Source: CAZYQW01 sp964649825
GTDB taxonomy: Bacteria; Planctomycetota; B15-G4; JADJEK01
Length of the DNA stretch: 15,935 nucleotides
Assembly (NCBI GenBank): GCA_964649825.1
Contig: CAZYQW010000103.1
Location: forward strand, 1-15,935
Reading direction: 5' to 3'
Numbering within the stretch: position 1 is the first letter of the stretch; each line of letters begins with the position of its first letter. A program made the translations under genes and the position numbers. The notes beneath the pieces were generated by a model. The model had not been told where the DNA came from, did not search any database, and saw only the letters and a program-made list of their open reading frames with translations. Shown here piece by piece: positions 7,112 through 13,965 of the stretch.

Positions 7112-7762
7112 TCATGCATGGACGCTTGCCGGAAGGACACGAAAGACGCACCGCCTGGACTCGGCGAGGAGGTGCTCGGTCCGCTCGACCGACGCGTCCG
7201 GTCCGAGCGACTCCCGAAACAGCTCGAGCTCGCCGTCGCAGAGCCCCTGGCAGGCGCGCGCGGCGACGCAGATCGGACAGTGGTTCTCGATCAAGAGGAA
7301 CCCGCCGCGACCGTCCTTTCGCCACTCGGCCATGTAGCCTTCATCGGATCGCAGGCGCGCGAGGGCTGCGACGCGCCGCGACAGCGGGGCGGCGGCGGGC
7401 AGGCGCTCGCGGTACCGAGCGAGCTGCTCGCGCGTGCGCCGGCGGACGAGCCGCGCCAGACCGTCGTCGCCGAAGGTCTCGCGGATGCCGTCGAGGAGAC
7501 CGACGGTGAGCTCGCCGTAGCTCTGAGGGAACCGCCCGTTCCCCGCCTCCGTCAGCGTCCAGACCTGGACGGGTCGACCGACCGGACGGCGCTCGTCGGT
7601 CGCGTCGACCCAGCCGGCGTCTCGCAGCTTCGCCAGGTGTTGGCGCACGCCCATCGGGGTGAGGTCGAGGCGACGGGCGAGCGCGGCCGTGGTCTGCCGG
7701 CCCTTCGTCTTCAGCAGGTACAGGATGCGCTCGCGGTTGTCGGTCGTCGAATCGGGCGGCAT
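7112..7762 (-). CDS. Fe-S-type winged-helix repressor (SufR/COG2345-like)
   Basis: This is a 216-residue predicted cytoplasmic transcription regulator. Residues about 10-75 form an ArsR/DeoR-like winged helix (TTAALARRLDLTPMGVRQHL recognition region, wing GRPVQVWTLTEAG). The C-terminal part carries a cysteine cluster, ENHCPICVAARACQGLC (C162, C165, C171, C175), followed by C205 in RRCVF. This is the arrangement of SufR-like proteins, in which cysteines hold an Fe-S cluster that controls DNA binding. I chose the ATG at 7762; an in-frame TTG at 7840 would add 26 residues of no domain value and run through the intergenic operator region. The gene is divergent from the Rieske gene (start 7879), and the 116-bp gap contains repeated GCAA/TTGC half-sites. 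Autoregulation and control of the Rieske gene by iron, oxygen or redox state are inference. The exact ligand is not visible. Confidence 0.85.
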   Translation of the reverse strand: MPPDSTTDNRERILYLLKTKGRQTTAALARRLDLTPMGVRQHLAKLRDAGWVDATDERRPVGRPVQVWTLTEAGNGRFPQSYGELTVGLLDGIRETFGDDGLARLVRRRTREQLARYRERLPAAAPLSRRVAALARLRSDEGYMAEWRKDGRGGFLLIENHCPICVAARACQGLCDGELELFRESLGPDASVERTEHLLAESRRCVFRVLPASVHA

Positions 7763-7835
7763 GGCCGGATCGTGATCGGATCCGTGGACTTTTGCAACGA
7801 GCGGCTTGCGAAAGATCGGACTCGGCCCTACGTTT

Positions 7836-7860
7836 AGCAAGCGTTTGCTTGTGAAAGCAA
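7836..7860. promoter_or_regulatory. Candidate operator of the divergent regulator/Rieske pair
   Basis: Three alternating half-sites are spaced about one helical turn apart: AGCAA (7836-7840), TTGCTT (7845-7850) and AAGCAA (7855-7860). Adjacent half-sites form the inverted repeats AGCAA-N4-TTGCT and TTGCTT-N4-AAGCAA. Related halves occur nearer the regulator start (TTTGCAA at 7791-7797, TTGC at 7806-7809). The site ends 18 bases before the Rieske ATG, so bound protein would block that promoter or leader. SufR operators described elsewhere are CAAC-N6-GTTG type; the match is in kind, not exact sequence. Confidence 0.5.
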
Positions 7861-7878
7861 CGTGGAACGGAGGACGCG

Positions 7879-9660
7879 ATGGCGGCGAGCTGGCACGAGG
7901 TGGCCGCGGCGGAACGGGTCGAGCCGGGCGCGATGCGGACGTTCAAGCACGGCCGGCACCAGCTCGTGGTCGGCCGCACCGGCGAAGGGGATTGGTTCGC
8001 GCTCGACAATCGTTGTCCGCACGAGGGATACCCGCTCGCGACGGGCTTCTTGAAGGAGTGCCGCCTCACGTGCGCCTGGCACAATTGGAAGTTCGACGTC
8101 CGCGACGGATCCTGCGTCGTCGGCGGCGAGCCGGTCCGGTCGTACTCCGTGCGCGTCCAAGGCGGCCGGGTCGAGGTCGACCTGAGCGATCCGGATCCGG
8201 GCGAGCACGTGCCGCGCCTCTTCGGCAGCCTGCTCGAGGCGCTGTTCGAGCACGATCTGGCGCGCTCGATCCGCGACTCGATCCGGCTGCTCGCGGCGGG
8301 GGTGCCGCTCTCCCGACTGCTCGCCGAGGTCGCCGTCGACGACGCGCGGCGCGGCGAGTACGGGAGCACGCACGCGCTGCCGCTCGCCGCGGACGCGTGC
8401 CGACTCGCCGCGGACTTCGACGGCGTCGCCGCGGTGCGCGTCGTGGCACCGGTGCTCGAGATGACCGGGGAGTCGAACCAGCGGCTGCGCCCGCGGCCGG
8501 CCGCACCGGCGGTCGCGGCGGCGGGGGACGTCGGCGACGCGATCCGGCGCGCGGTCGAGGACGAGGACGCGGCCCTGGCCGAGGGGCGGCTGCGCGGCGC
8601 GATCGAGGCGGGTGCCGATCGATCGACCATCGAGACGTGGCTCTACGCGATCATCGCGGACCATTTCACGGACTTCGGGCATCAGCTCATCTACCTCGTC
8701 AAGGCGCAGGAACTGCTCGATCGGGCCGGTGGGACGTACGCACCGGAGATCCACGCGGGGATCCTGTTCGGCACGGTGTTTGGAACGCGGGAAGACACGC
8801 TGCCGTACTTCCGTCCGTACGTAAAGCGCTGGAGCGCGGTCGAGGAGGAGCTGCTCGGCCGCCGCGCGCGGCCCGGCGCCCCATCGCAGACGAACCCGTC
8901 GGGGGAGCTCTGGCGCGCGGCGCTCGACGGAACCGTGGATCAGGCGTGCGACGCGTTGATCGACGCGCTCCGCGGCGGCGCGCGCTCGATCGACGTCGCG
9001 CGCGACCTGGTCGTCGCGGCGTCCCATCGGCTGCTCCGATTCGACCCGGCCCATGACTCCAGCCGCGACGTCGCGGAGAACTGGCTTTGGGCGACGCACC
9101 GCTTGACGTTCGCGTCCGCCGCCCGCAACGCGGTGGCTCGGTTCGACGATCCGCGCGCGATCCGCTTCCTGTTCCAGGCGCTCGTCTTCATCCACACCGG
9201 CCGTCCCATGGACGTCCCCTCGAGCGCGCGGCCGGCTCCAGATCATTTGGATGATCCGGATGATCCGGATCATCCGGATCGAGTGGATCCCGCGCCGGGC
9301 GACGCCGGCGTCGACGCCGTGTTGGCCGCGATCCGTGAACGGCGTGCCGCGGACGCGGTGCGAAACGCGGCCGCCGTCCTCGCGCGCGGCGACGGCGCGA
9401 GCTTGACCACCGCGTTGGCCCGAGCGGCGCTCGAGGCCCCGTTCGTGCGACCGATCGTCGTCGCGCACGCGATCAAGACGACGCTCGCCGCGATCGAGGA
9501 GTGGACGGAGCTCGAGGGCCACGCGGAGCGGGCGGCACCGATCCTCGCCGCCGCCCGCTTCCTGGCCTCGCCGATCGAGGAGCGGCGCGTCCCCGGCCTC
9601 GTCGAGAGCTCGCTTCGCTTCGTGCTCGACGGCGTGGTGCCGCGGAAGCTGACCCAGTAG
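7879..9660 (+). CDS. Rieske [2Fe-2S] protein with a large helical C-terminal region
   Basis: This is a 593-residue predicted cytoplasmic protein; there is no signal peptide or membrane segment. GGAGG (7869-7873) precedes the ATG. Residues 5-103 are a ferredoxin-type Rieske domain with both cluster motifs intact: C46-P-H48 (NRCPHEGYPLATG) and C65-A-W-H68 (CAWHNWKFD). Residues about 110-593 are mostly helical and histidine-rich (DHFTDFGHQLIYLVKAQELL at 261-280; NWLWATHRLTFAS near 401-413; RPIVVAHAIKTTL near 524-536). They lack the Rieske-oxygenase iron motif D/E-x3-D-x2-H-x4-H in its usual form. The repeated W/H-containing helices recall questin-oxidase-like proteins, but only weakly. A linker at 455-471 (DDP/DHP repeats) is encoded by a tandem 9-mer that forms a palindrome. 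The Rieske domain probably passes electrons to the C-terminal part; reaction and substrate are unknown. Confidence 0.85.
   Translation: MAASWHEVAAAERVEPGAMRTFKHGRHQLVVGRTGEGDWFALDNRCPHEGYPLATGFLKECRLTCAWHNWKFDVRDGSCVVGGEPVRSYSVRVQGGRVEVDLSDPDPGEHVPRLFGSLLEALFEHDLARSIRDSIRLLAAGVPLSRLLAEVAVDDARRGEYGSTHALPLAADACRLAADFDGVAAVRVVAPVLEMTGESNQRLRPRPAAPAVAAAGDVGDAIRRAVEDEDAALAEGRLRGAIEAGADRSTIETWLYAIIADHFTDFGHQLIYLVKAQELLDRAGGTYAPEIHAGILFGTVFGTREDTLPYFRPYVKRWSAVEEELLGRRARPGAPSQTNPSGELWRAALDGTVDQACDALIDALRGGARSIDVARDLVVAASHRLLRFDPAHDSSRDVAENWLWATHRLTFASAARNAVARFDDPRAIRFLFQALVFIHTGRPMDVPSSARPAPDHLDDPDDPDHPDRVDPAPGDAGVDAVLAAIRERRAADAVRNAAAVLARGDGASLTTALARAALEAPFVRPIVVAHAIKTTLAAIEEWTELEGHAERAAPILAAARFLASPIEERRVPGLVESSLRFVLDGVVPRKLTQ
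9253..9280. repeat. 28-bp perfect palindrome inside the Rieske gene
   Basis: A short tandem of GATGATCCG/GATCATCCG units produces a sequence identical to its own reverse complement over 28 bases. It encodes residues about 459-468 of the Rieske protein, an acidic Asp-Pro linker between two helical halves. The codon phase is kept throughout. GATC occurs three times within it. Confidence 0.9.
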
Positions 9661-9812
9661 CGCCGGCTAGGAGTGTGTCCGACCACTCGGCTGTCGCGCG
9701 CAGATCCCGCGCTCCGAGCAAGACGAGAACGTGCCGTTGGTTTCATCCGGTGATGGAACGCGGAGCGCGAAGTTCGACTTCGAATGCGGTCAGGTGGCGT
9801 CGGCAGGGCCAA

Positions 9813-9977
9813 GCGTTCGCCTTCATCTTCGACCCGTCCAACGCGACGTGGCCGAGCTTCACCAGACCGGCGGCCACGGTCATCCTCGTCCACCCAGTCG
9901 TGAAGGCTGGGCGGCAGAAGAAGACTCTGGCTCTGGTCGTACGGCCGGAACGTCTTCTGGTGCTTTCGCTCGCTCAT
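9813..9977 (-). pseudogene. IS1182-type transposase remnant with internal deletion
   Basis: The ATG at 9977 begins MSERKHQKTFRPYDQSQSLL, continuing LPPSLHDWVDED. This is the characteristic start of IS1182-family transposases (FRPYxxxQxLLLPPSLxDWLPE). Immediately after, in a different frame (9868 down to 9813), comes GLVKLGHVALDGSKMKANA, which normally lies about 100-120 codons further on, around the first catalytic Asp. The two pieces therefore mark an internal deletion with a frameshift near 9880. No further similarity is seen below 9813, and the catalytic remainder is absent. The rest of 9661-10140 shows no other gene. Confidence 0.7.
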
Positions 9978-10140
9978 GCCGCTTCGATCGATCGAGTCGT
10001 CTTCAGGTTCGGCGCGAATCTGGAATACCGGCGAAAGCCCGCGCGGTACTCCCCGACGATTCATGAGAGCGCGCAGCGCCACCTTGTTGTTCTTCTCTCT
10101 TCTTTCAACCCCCTGAGCCCACGCACGCATCGTGGCCCCA

Positions 10141-10296
10141 GGCGGGCGGAGCGGGTCGATCGGGCCGCGCCGAGCGAGTTCCGCAGCGAGCCGCCCACGC
10201 ACCACCCCACCAAAGCTCCCCACCGCAACCCCTTCGCCCCACCCCGAGCGAGGACTGTCCGAGCGAACGCGGCCCGATCGACCCGCTCCGCCCGCC
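10141..10296. repeat. 29-bp perfect inverted repeat with a G-quadruplex motif in its loop
   Basis: Arms 10141-10169 and 10268-10296 are exact reverse complements (29/29), separated by 98 bases. On the minus strand, 10218-10245 reads as four runs of GGGG with loops of 1, 4 and 7 bases (C runs at 10218-10221, 10229-10232, 10237-10240 and 10242-10245 on the plus strand). A fifth run lies at 10205-10208. The structure sits between two converging genes, starting 34 bases beyond the SDR stop codon. It could act as a transcript-end structure or be the residue of a small mobile palindrome. Confidence 0.9.
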
Positions 10297-10307
10297 CGAC
10301 CCCGTCA

Positions 10308-10324
10308 GCGCCGGCCGCCGGCGC
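10308..10324 (-). terminator. GC-rich hairpin just past the SDR stop codon
   Basis: Arms GCGCCGG (10308-10314) and CCGGCGC (10318-10324) enclose a 3-base loop, six bases after the SDR stop (10330-10332). No U-tract follows, so it may not work alone as an intrinsic terminator. The 29-bp inverted repeat comes next downstream. Confidence 0.4.
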
Positions 10325-10329
10325 GGTCG

Positions 10330-11124
10330 CTACGGGATGCCCTTCACGAACCCGCCGTCGACGGCGAGGGTGGTGCCGGTGACGTAGGACGCTCGCTCCG
10401 AGCAGAGCCACGCCACCGTGTCGCCGAGCTCCTCGGGCCGGCCCATGCGTCCCGCCGGGATCTGCGCGGTCCAGCGCGACGTGATCTCGTCCTCCGTCAC
10501 GCCCGCCTTCTTCGCGAGGGCGGCGGCCAGGTCGATGGTGCGATCGGTGGCGGTGAACCCGGGAAGGACGACGTTCACGGTCACTCCGTCCTTCGCCACC
10601 TGGGCCGCGACCGACTTCGCGAACCCGAGCACGGCGGCGCGCGTGGCGTTCGAGAGGATCAGCCCATCGAGCGGCTGCCGGGCCGAAACGCTGGCGACGT
10701 GCACGATGCGACCGAAGCCTTGCCGGCGCATCGCCGGCAGGAACTCGTGGAAGAGACGCACCGCGAACAGGAAGCAGAGCTCGAGCGCGGCCCCGTACTG
10801 ATCGATCGTGACGTCGTCGTACGTGCCGGCCGGCGGCCCGCCGGCGTTGGTGACGAGGATCGACGGGTCGCCGCATGCGTCGCGAACCTGCGTCGCGAAC
10901 GAGCGGATCGACGCGGGGTCGGTGACGTCGAGCCGCAGCGTCGTGACGTCGGCACGATCGACTTCTTCCCGCAGCCGGCTCGACGCGCTCTCGAGCTCCT
11001 TTTCGTCGCGGGCGCCGAGCACGACGCGCGCGCCCTCGCGCGCGAGCGACGTGGCCACCGCGAGACCGAGGCCGCGGCTCGCTCCGGTCACCACCGCGAG
11101 ACGGCCATCGACGCCGAGATTCAC
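10330..11124 (-). CDS. Atypical short-chain dehydrogenase/reductase (SxxxR instead of YxxxK)
   Basis: This is a 264-residue cytoplasmic SDR-fold protein, normal length for FabG-like members. The cofactor motif T13-G-A-S-R-G-L-G20 and N93-A-G are present. R39-D40 after the second strand (VVLGARD) is compatible with NADP(H). The active-site serine region is HVASVSARQ (S145/S147). Where the family has Y-x-x-x-K, this protein has S158-N-A-T-R162 (GLILSNATRAAVLGFAKSVA), so the catalytic Tyr and Lys are both replaced. The C-terminal end (YVTGTTLAVDGGFVKGIP) is typical. The start is GTG at 11124, preceded by AGGAGG (11129-11134). It overlaps the stop of the upstream TPR-like gene by four bases (GTGA), so the two are translationally coupled. 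Substrate unknown; it may use a different proton relay or be a non-canonical reductase subgroup. Confidence 0.85.
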   Translation of the reverse strand: MNLGVDGRLAVVTGASRGLGLAVATSLAREGARVVLGARDEKELESASSRLREEVDRADVTTLRLDVTDPASIRSFATQVRDACGDPSILVTNAGGPPAGTYDDVTIDQYGAALELCFLFAVRLFHEFLPAMRRQGFGRIVHVASVSARQPLDGLILSNATRAAVLGFAKSVAAQVAKDGVTVNVVLPGFTATDRTIDLAAALAKKAGVTEDEITSRWTAQIPAGRMGRPEELGDTVAWLCSERASYVTGTTLAVDGGFVKGIP

Positions 11125-11669
11125 CCGTCCTCCTGAGGAGGGGGCGGGACGGGCCGGTCGAGCGGATCGTCGGCCGTCTCGGCGCCGCTGCCCCGGGTCT
11201 CCTCTTCCGTCAGTTGCTCCAATCGGCGCGCGAACTCCTCGTAGCGAGGAGGGGAGACGCCGCCACCCTCGCGGAACGCGATCCTCGCGAGCGCGTACAT
11301 CCCGGCGCGCTGCGCGCGCTCGCCGAGGCTCAGGTAGAGCGGTCCGACATCGATGTCGAAGCGCGCGACGTCCTCCTCCGTGAGCTCCTGGAGGACGCCG
11401 AGCGCGCCGTTCAGGTCGTTTCCCGCGATCTTGGCGCGGGCGAGCCGGTAGCGGAGCTCGGCTCGTTCGTCATCTTCGACGTCGAGCGCGAGGGCCGCGT
11501 CGTACGTCATGACCGCTTCGCCGTAACGGAGGTCGTCCTCCATCCGTTGCCCGTGCTGGAGCGCATCGGTCAATTCCTGGCGGCGGGACGATTCCGTGCG
11601 GTTCATCCAGAGGAACGCGGCCGCGGCGGCCGCGATCAGGACGAGGAGAAGCCATCGCATCGCAGTCAT
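11121..11669 (-). CDS. Membrane-anchored TPR-like protein
   Basis: This is a 182-residue protein. Residues 5-22 (RWLLLVLIAAAAAAFLWM) are a single membrane segment followed by NRTESSRR, so a cytoplasm- or periplasm-facing anchor is likely. Residues about 35-150 are helical with TPR-like repeats (YGEAVMTYDAALALDVEDDE, LRYRLARAKIAGNDLNGALG, MYALARIAFREGG). The last 30 residues are acidic and proline-rich. It is the first gene of a two-gene operon with the SDR. An ATG at 11660 is an alternative start. TAGAAT on the minus strand (11676-11681) is only six bases before the ATG at 11669, which would suggest a leaderless transcript; no clear Shine-Dalgarno is seen. Function is unknown beyond a protein-protein interaction scaffold. 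Confidence 0.75.
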   Translation of the reverse strand: MTAMRWLLLVLIAAAAAAFLWMNRTESSRRQELTDALQHGQRMEDDLRYGEAVMTYDAALALDVEDDERAELRYRLARAKIAGNDLNGALGVLQELTEEDVARFDIDVGPLYLSLGERAQRAGMYALARIAFREGGGVSPPRYEEFARRLEQLTEEETRGSGAETADDPLDRPVPPPPQEDG

Positions 11670-11681
11670 GTCGTGATTCTA

Positions 11682-12000
11682 GGGGCTCGCCCGCTCCAGT
11701 TCCCGTCCTGGGTGGAGCGAACTCCGGCCGGATTCTGCGTGAGAAAACCGGGTGGGGCGCGTCTCTGGGTCGGATCGGGTTGGTGTGGTGCCGGGCCGCG
11801 ATTCGTCCAAACCCACATCGACGTCGATCCGTTGCAGCTTCCGATCCGCCGGATCCCTTAGACTGGGCCGAGTTTCGTGAAGCTCGAGGATCACGAGCGA
11901 TGCGGGTTTCGCGGATCCACCGCAGCCGACGGCGTGTTCTTCGTACCACGAGCCGTAAGCAGAGCCCGAAACGGGCCCCACCGAGAGACTAGGACTCGGA
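11682..12000. other. Intergenic region without a recognised gene
   Basis: Between the divergent TPR-like gene and the peptidase gene there are about 320 bases in which no frame resembles a known protein. It presumably holds both promoters, but I see no hexamer pair at good spacing for the rightward gene. A G-rich stretch at 11750-11778 has four GGG runs with one long loop, only marginal as a quadruplex. Confidence 0.5.
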
Positions 12001-12010
12001 AGGAGACAGG

Positions 12011-13918
12011 ATGTTTGCACGGAGGAATCGACCGTCGGGAAGAGGGCTCGGAATCGTCGTGGCCGTCGCCGTCGCGATCACCGCGCCGGCCCTCGATGCG
12101 GGGAAGCTGAAGACCCACCGTGATCCGGTCCACAAGTTCTCGATCAAGGTCTTCGGGGACTGGGAGCAGGTGCCGACCGAGGTGGGGGACGAGTACGAGG
12201 TGATGAAGTACTACGAGCCGGGGAGCAAGGGCGATACGTTCCCGGCCGAGCTGAAGGTCGTCCGAGTCACCAAGGGCGACAACAGGTCTCCGATCACCGG
12301 AGTCAAGCGCGAGGACATCCCCGCCGACGTGCTGAAGCGGCTCGAGCGGGACGCTTTCGAGCGGACGCTCGGATCGCTCCGGCCCCACTACGACGGGACG
12401 CGGGCCGAGAAGGACAAGCTGAAGGGGAAGAAGACCAAGTCCTCCGACGGGGTCGAAGGAACCCTCTACGAGTACGACGCGCAGATCCACGCCGACCATA
12501 AGGAACTCACCTTCGGGGCCCGGCTGGCGCTCTACGAGAAGGACGGTGTCGAGTACGGCGTCTTCCTCTCCTGCGACTCTCGGAAGGCGAGGCGGCTCGA
12601 CAACGACTTCAAGTCGGTCGCCCGGTCGTTCCTGTTCTTCGACAAGAACGCGGGCGACGTGGAGGAAATCGACGACCTCGCCGACGTGAACATCTCGGCG
12701 AAACGCCGGGCCGAGATCGAGTCGACGCTGGTCAAGGGTTGGGCCGTCCGCGTCAGCCCGAAGAAGAACTACGTCGTCATCTACAACACGAAGGGGAACA
12801 AGAACAACGACCTCGCGAAGGTGATCGCCGAGCGGATCGAGACCCTCCGCGAGGCGGTCTACGAGAAGCAGTTCCCGCCGGCGAGGCCGGTCGACGCGGT
12901 CTCGATCGTCCGCGTGTGCGGCGATCGGAAGGAATACGTCGCGTACGGCGGATCGCCGAGCTCGGCGGGGTACTGGAACAGCGGCACGGAGGAACTCGTC
13001 TTCTACGACGCCAGCCCGTCGAAGAAGATCGATGACGACACGGTCTCGGTCCTCTACCACGAGGCGTTCCACCAATACATCTACTACAGCGTCGGAGAGG
13101 TCGCTCCGCACTCGTGGTTCAACGAGGGGCACGGCGACTACTACGCGGGCCATGAGTACGCGCGCGGCAGCCGCTTCAACCCGAAGCCGTTCTCGTGGCG
13201 GCTCCAACTCGTCAAGGACGCGATCCGGATCGGTCCCCGCCCGTTCGACATGAAGGTGGACGAGAAGACGAACAAGGAGGTCAAGGTCTACCGCGTCGAC
13301 GAGCAGAAGGAGAACATCGGCTACACGCCGCTCGCCGACCTCCTCGGCTTCAGCCAGTACGAGTACTACCGCTACCCGGGCGTGTCCTACGCCCAGGGTT
13401 GGAGCCTGATCTACTTCCTGCGGGAGGAAGTTCCGCGCAAGCGCGAGTACCGGGAGAAGTGGGGTCACGTCCTCGACGTCTACTTCGACACGTTGAAGGC
13501 CGAGGCCAATCCCGTGCCGCCCACCGAGGAGAAGGGCGACGAGCCGCGCCCGCCCGGAGGATCCGACGACCCCGGTGGAGCCGGGGGAGCCGGAGGTGAC
13601 GCCGGCCGCGACGGTAAGGACGGCCGTGATGGTGAAGATGGCGGATCCGGTGAAGATGGCGGCGACGGTGAAGACGGCGGAGCCGGTGGCGACGGCGGAG
13701 CCGGTGGTGACGGTGGAGCGGGTGGCGACGGCGGAGACGGTGGCGACGGCGATGACGGCGAAGAAGAAGGCCCGCGCCCCGGGGGATTCGCTCCGCCGTC
13801 CTTCTTCGGGCGCGACAGCCAGAAGGCCCGGGAGAAAGCGCTCCAGAAGGCGTTCGAAGGCGTGGATCTGGAGGAGTTCGAGAAGGCCTGGTTGGAGTCC
13901 ACCAAGAAGGTCCACTGA
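12011..13918 (+). CDS. Secreted zinc metallopeptidase (DUF1570-like) with collagen-like insert
   Basis: This is a 635-residue predicted exported peptidase. AAGGAG (about 12000-12005) precedes the ATG. Residues 12-30 are a signal peptide (GIVVAVAVAITAPALDA). Residues about 31-215 form an N-terminal domain resembling PsbP/lipoprotein-like folds. The catalytic region contains H350-E-A-F-H354 (VLYHEAFHQYIYYS) and the downstream W369-F-N-E372-G, matching HExxH plus the EG third ligand of gluzincin-type DUF1570 peptidases common in Planctomycetota. Residues 523-585 are 21 consecutive Gly-x-y triplets, very acidic (GED, GGD, GDD). After this tract the sequence returns to a charged helix (KAREKALQKAFEGVDLEEFE), so the repeat interrupts the C-terminal helical region. 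The substrate is unknown. The gene stands alone and converges on the TraB-like gene 47 bases downstream. Confidence 0.85.
   Translation: MFARRNRPSGRGLGIVVAVAVAITAPALDAGKLKTHRDPVHKFSIKVFGDWEQVPTEVGDEYEVMKYYEPGSKGDTFPAELKVVRVTKGDNRSPITGVKREDIPADVLKRLERDAFERTLGSLRPHYDGTRAEKDKLKGKKTKSSDGVEGTLYEYDAQIHADHKELTFGARLALYEKDGVEYGVFLSCDSRKARRLDNDFKSVARSFLFFDKNAGDVEEIDDLADVNISAKRRAEIESTLVKGWAVRVSPKKNYVVIYNTKGNKNNDLAKVIAERIETLREAVYEKQFPPARPVDAVSIVRVCGDRKEYVAYGGSPSSAGYWNSGTEELVFYDASPSKKIDDDTVSVLYHEAFHQYIYYSVGEVAPHSWFNEGHGDYYAGHEYARGSRFNPKPFSWRLQLVKDAIRIGPRPFDMKVDEKTNKEVKVYRVDEQKENIGYTPLADLLGFSQYEYYRYPGVSYAQGWSLIYFLREEVPRKREYREKWGHVLDVYFDTLKAEANPVPPTEEKGDEPRPPGGSDDPGGAGGAGGDAGRDGKDGRDGEDGGSGEDGGDGEDGGAGGDGGAGGDGGAGGDGGDGGDGDDGEEEGPRPGGFAPPSFFGRDSQKAREKALQKAFEGVDLEEFEKAWLESTKKVH
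13577..13765 (+). repeat. Minisatellite-like tandem encoding Gly-x-y triplets
   Basis: Degenerate 9-bp units of the form GGTGGCGACGGCGGAGCC / GGTGAAGACGGCGG (G-x-y codons) are arrayed for about 190 bases. Codon phase is kept, so every unit gives glycine at the first position of a triplet. The antisense strand is also open and would read as a Pro/Ser-rich shadow protein. Confidence 0.85.
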
Positions 13919-13965
13919 TCTGCGGCGGATCGCCGGCGCCGCCGCGCCTCTCGCTGGACGATGCC

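Noticed and set aside
7834..9522. A minus-strand open frame of about 560 codons opposite the Rieske gene
   Set aside because: It has no recognisable domain and is antisense to intact Rieske motifs; the plus-strand frame has the ribosome binding site and the conserved residues.
11750..11778. A G-quadruplex motif in the intergenic region before the peptidase gene
   Set aside because: Only GGG runs with a 9-base loop; marginal in such G-rich DNA.
13922..13945. A GC-rich hairpin (GCGGCG/CGCCGC) between the converging peptidase and TraB-like genes as a bidirectional terminator
   Set aside because: The stem is only six pairs with alternative pairings inside the loop and no T-run on either strand.
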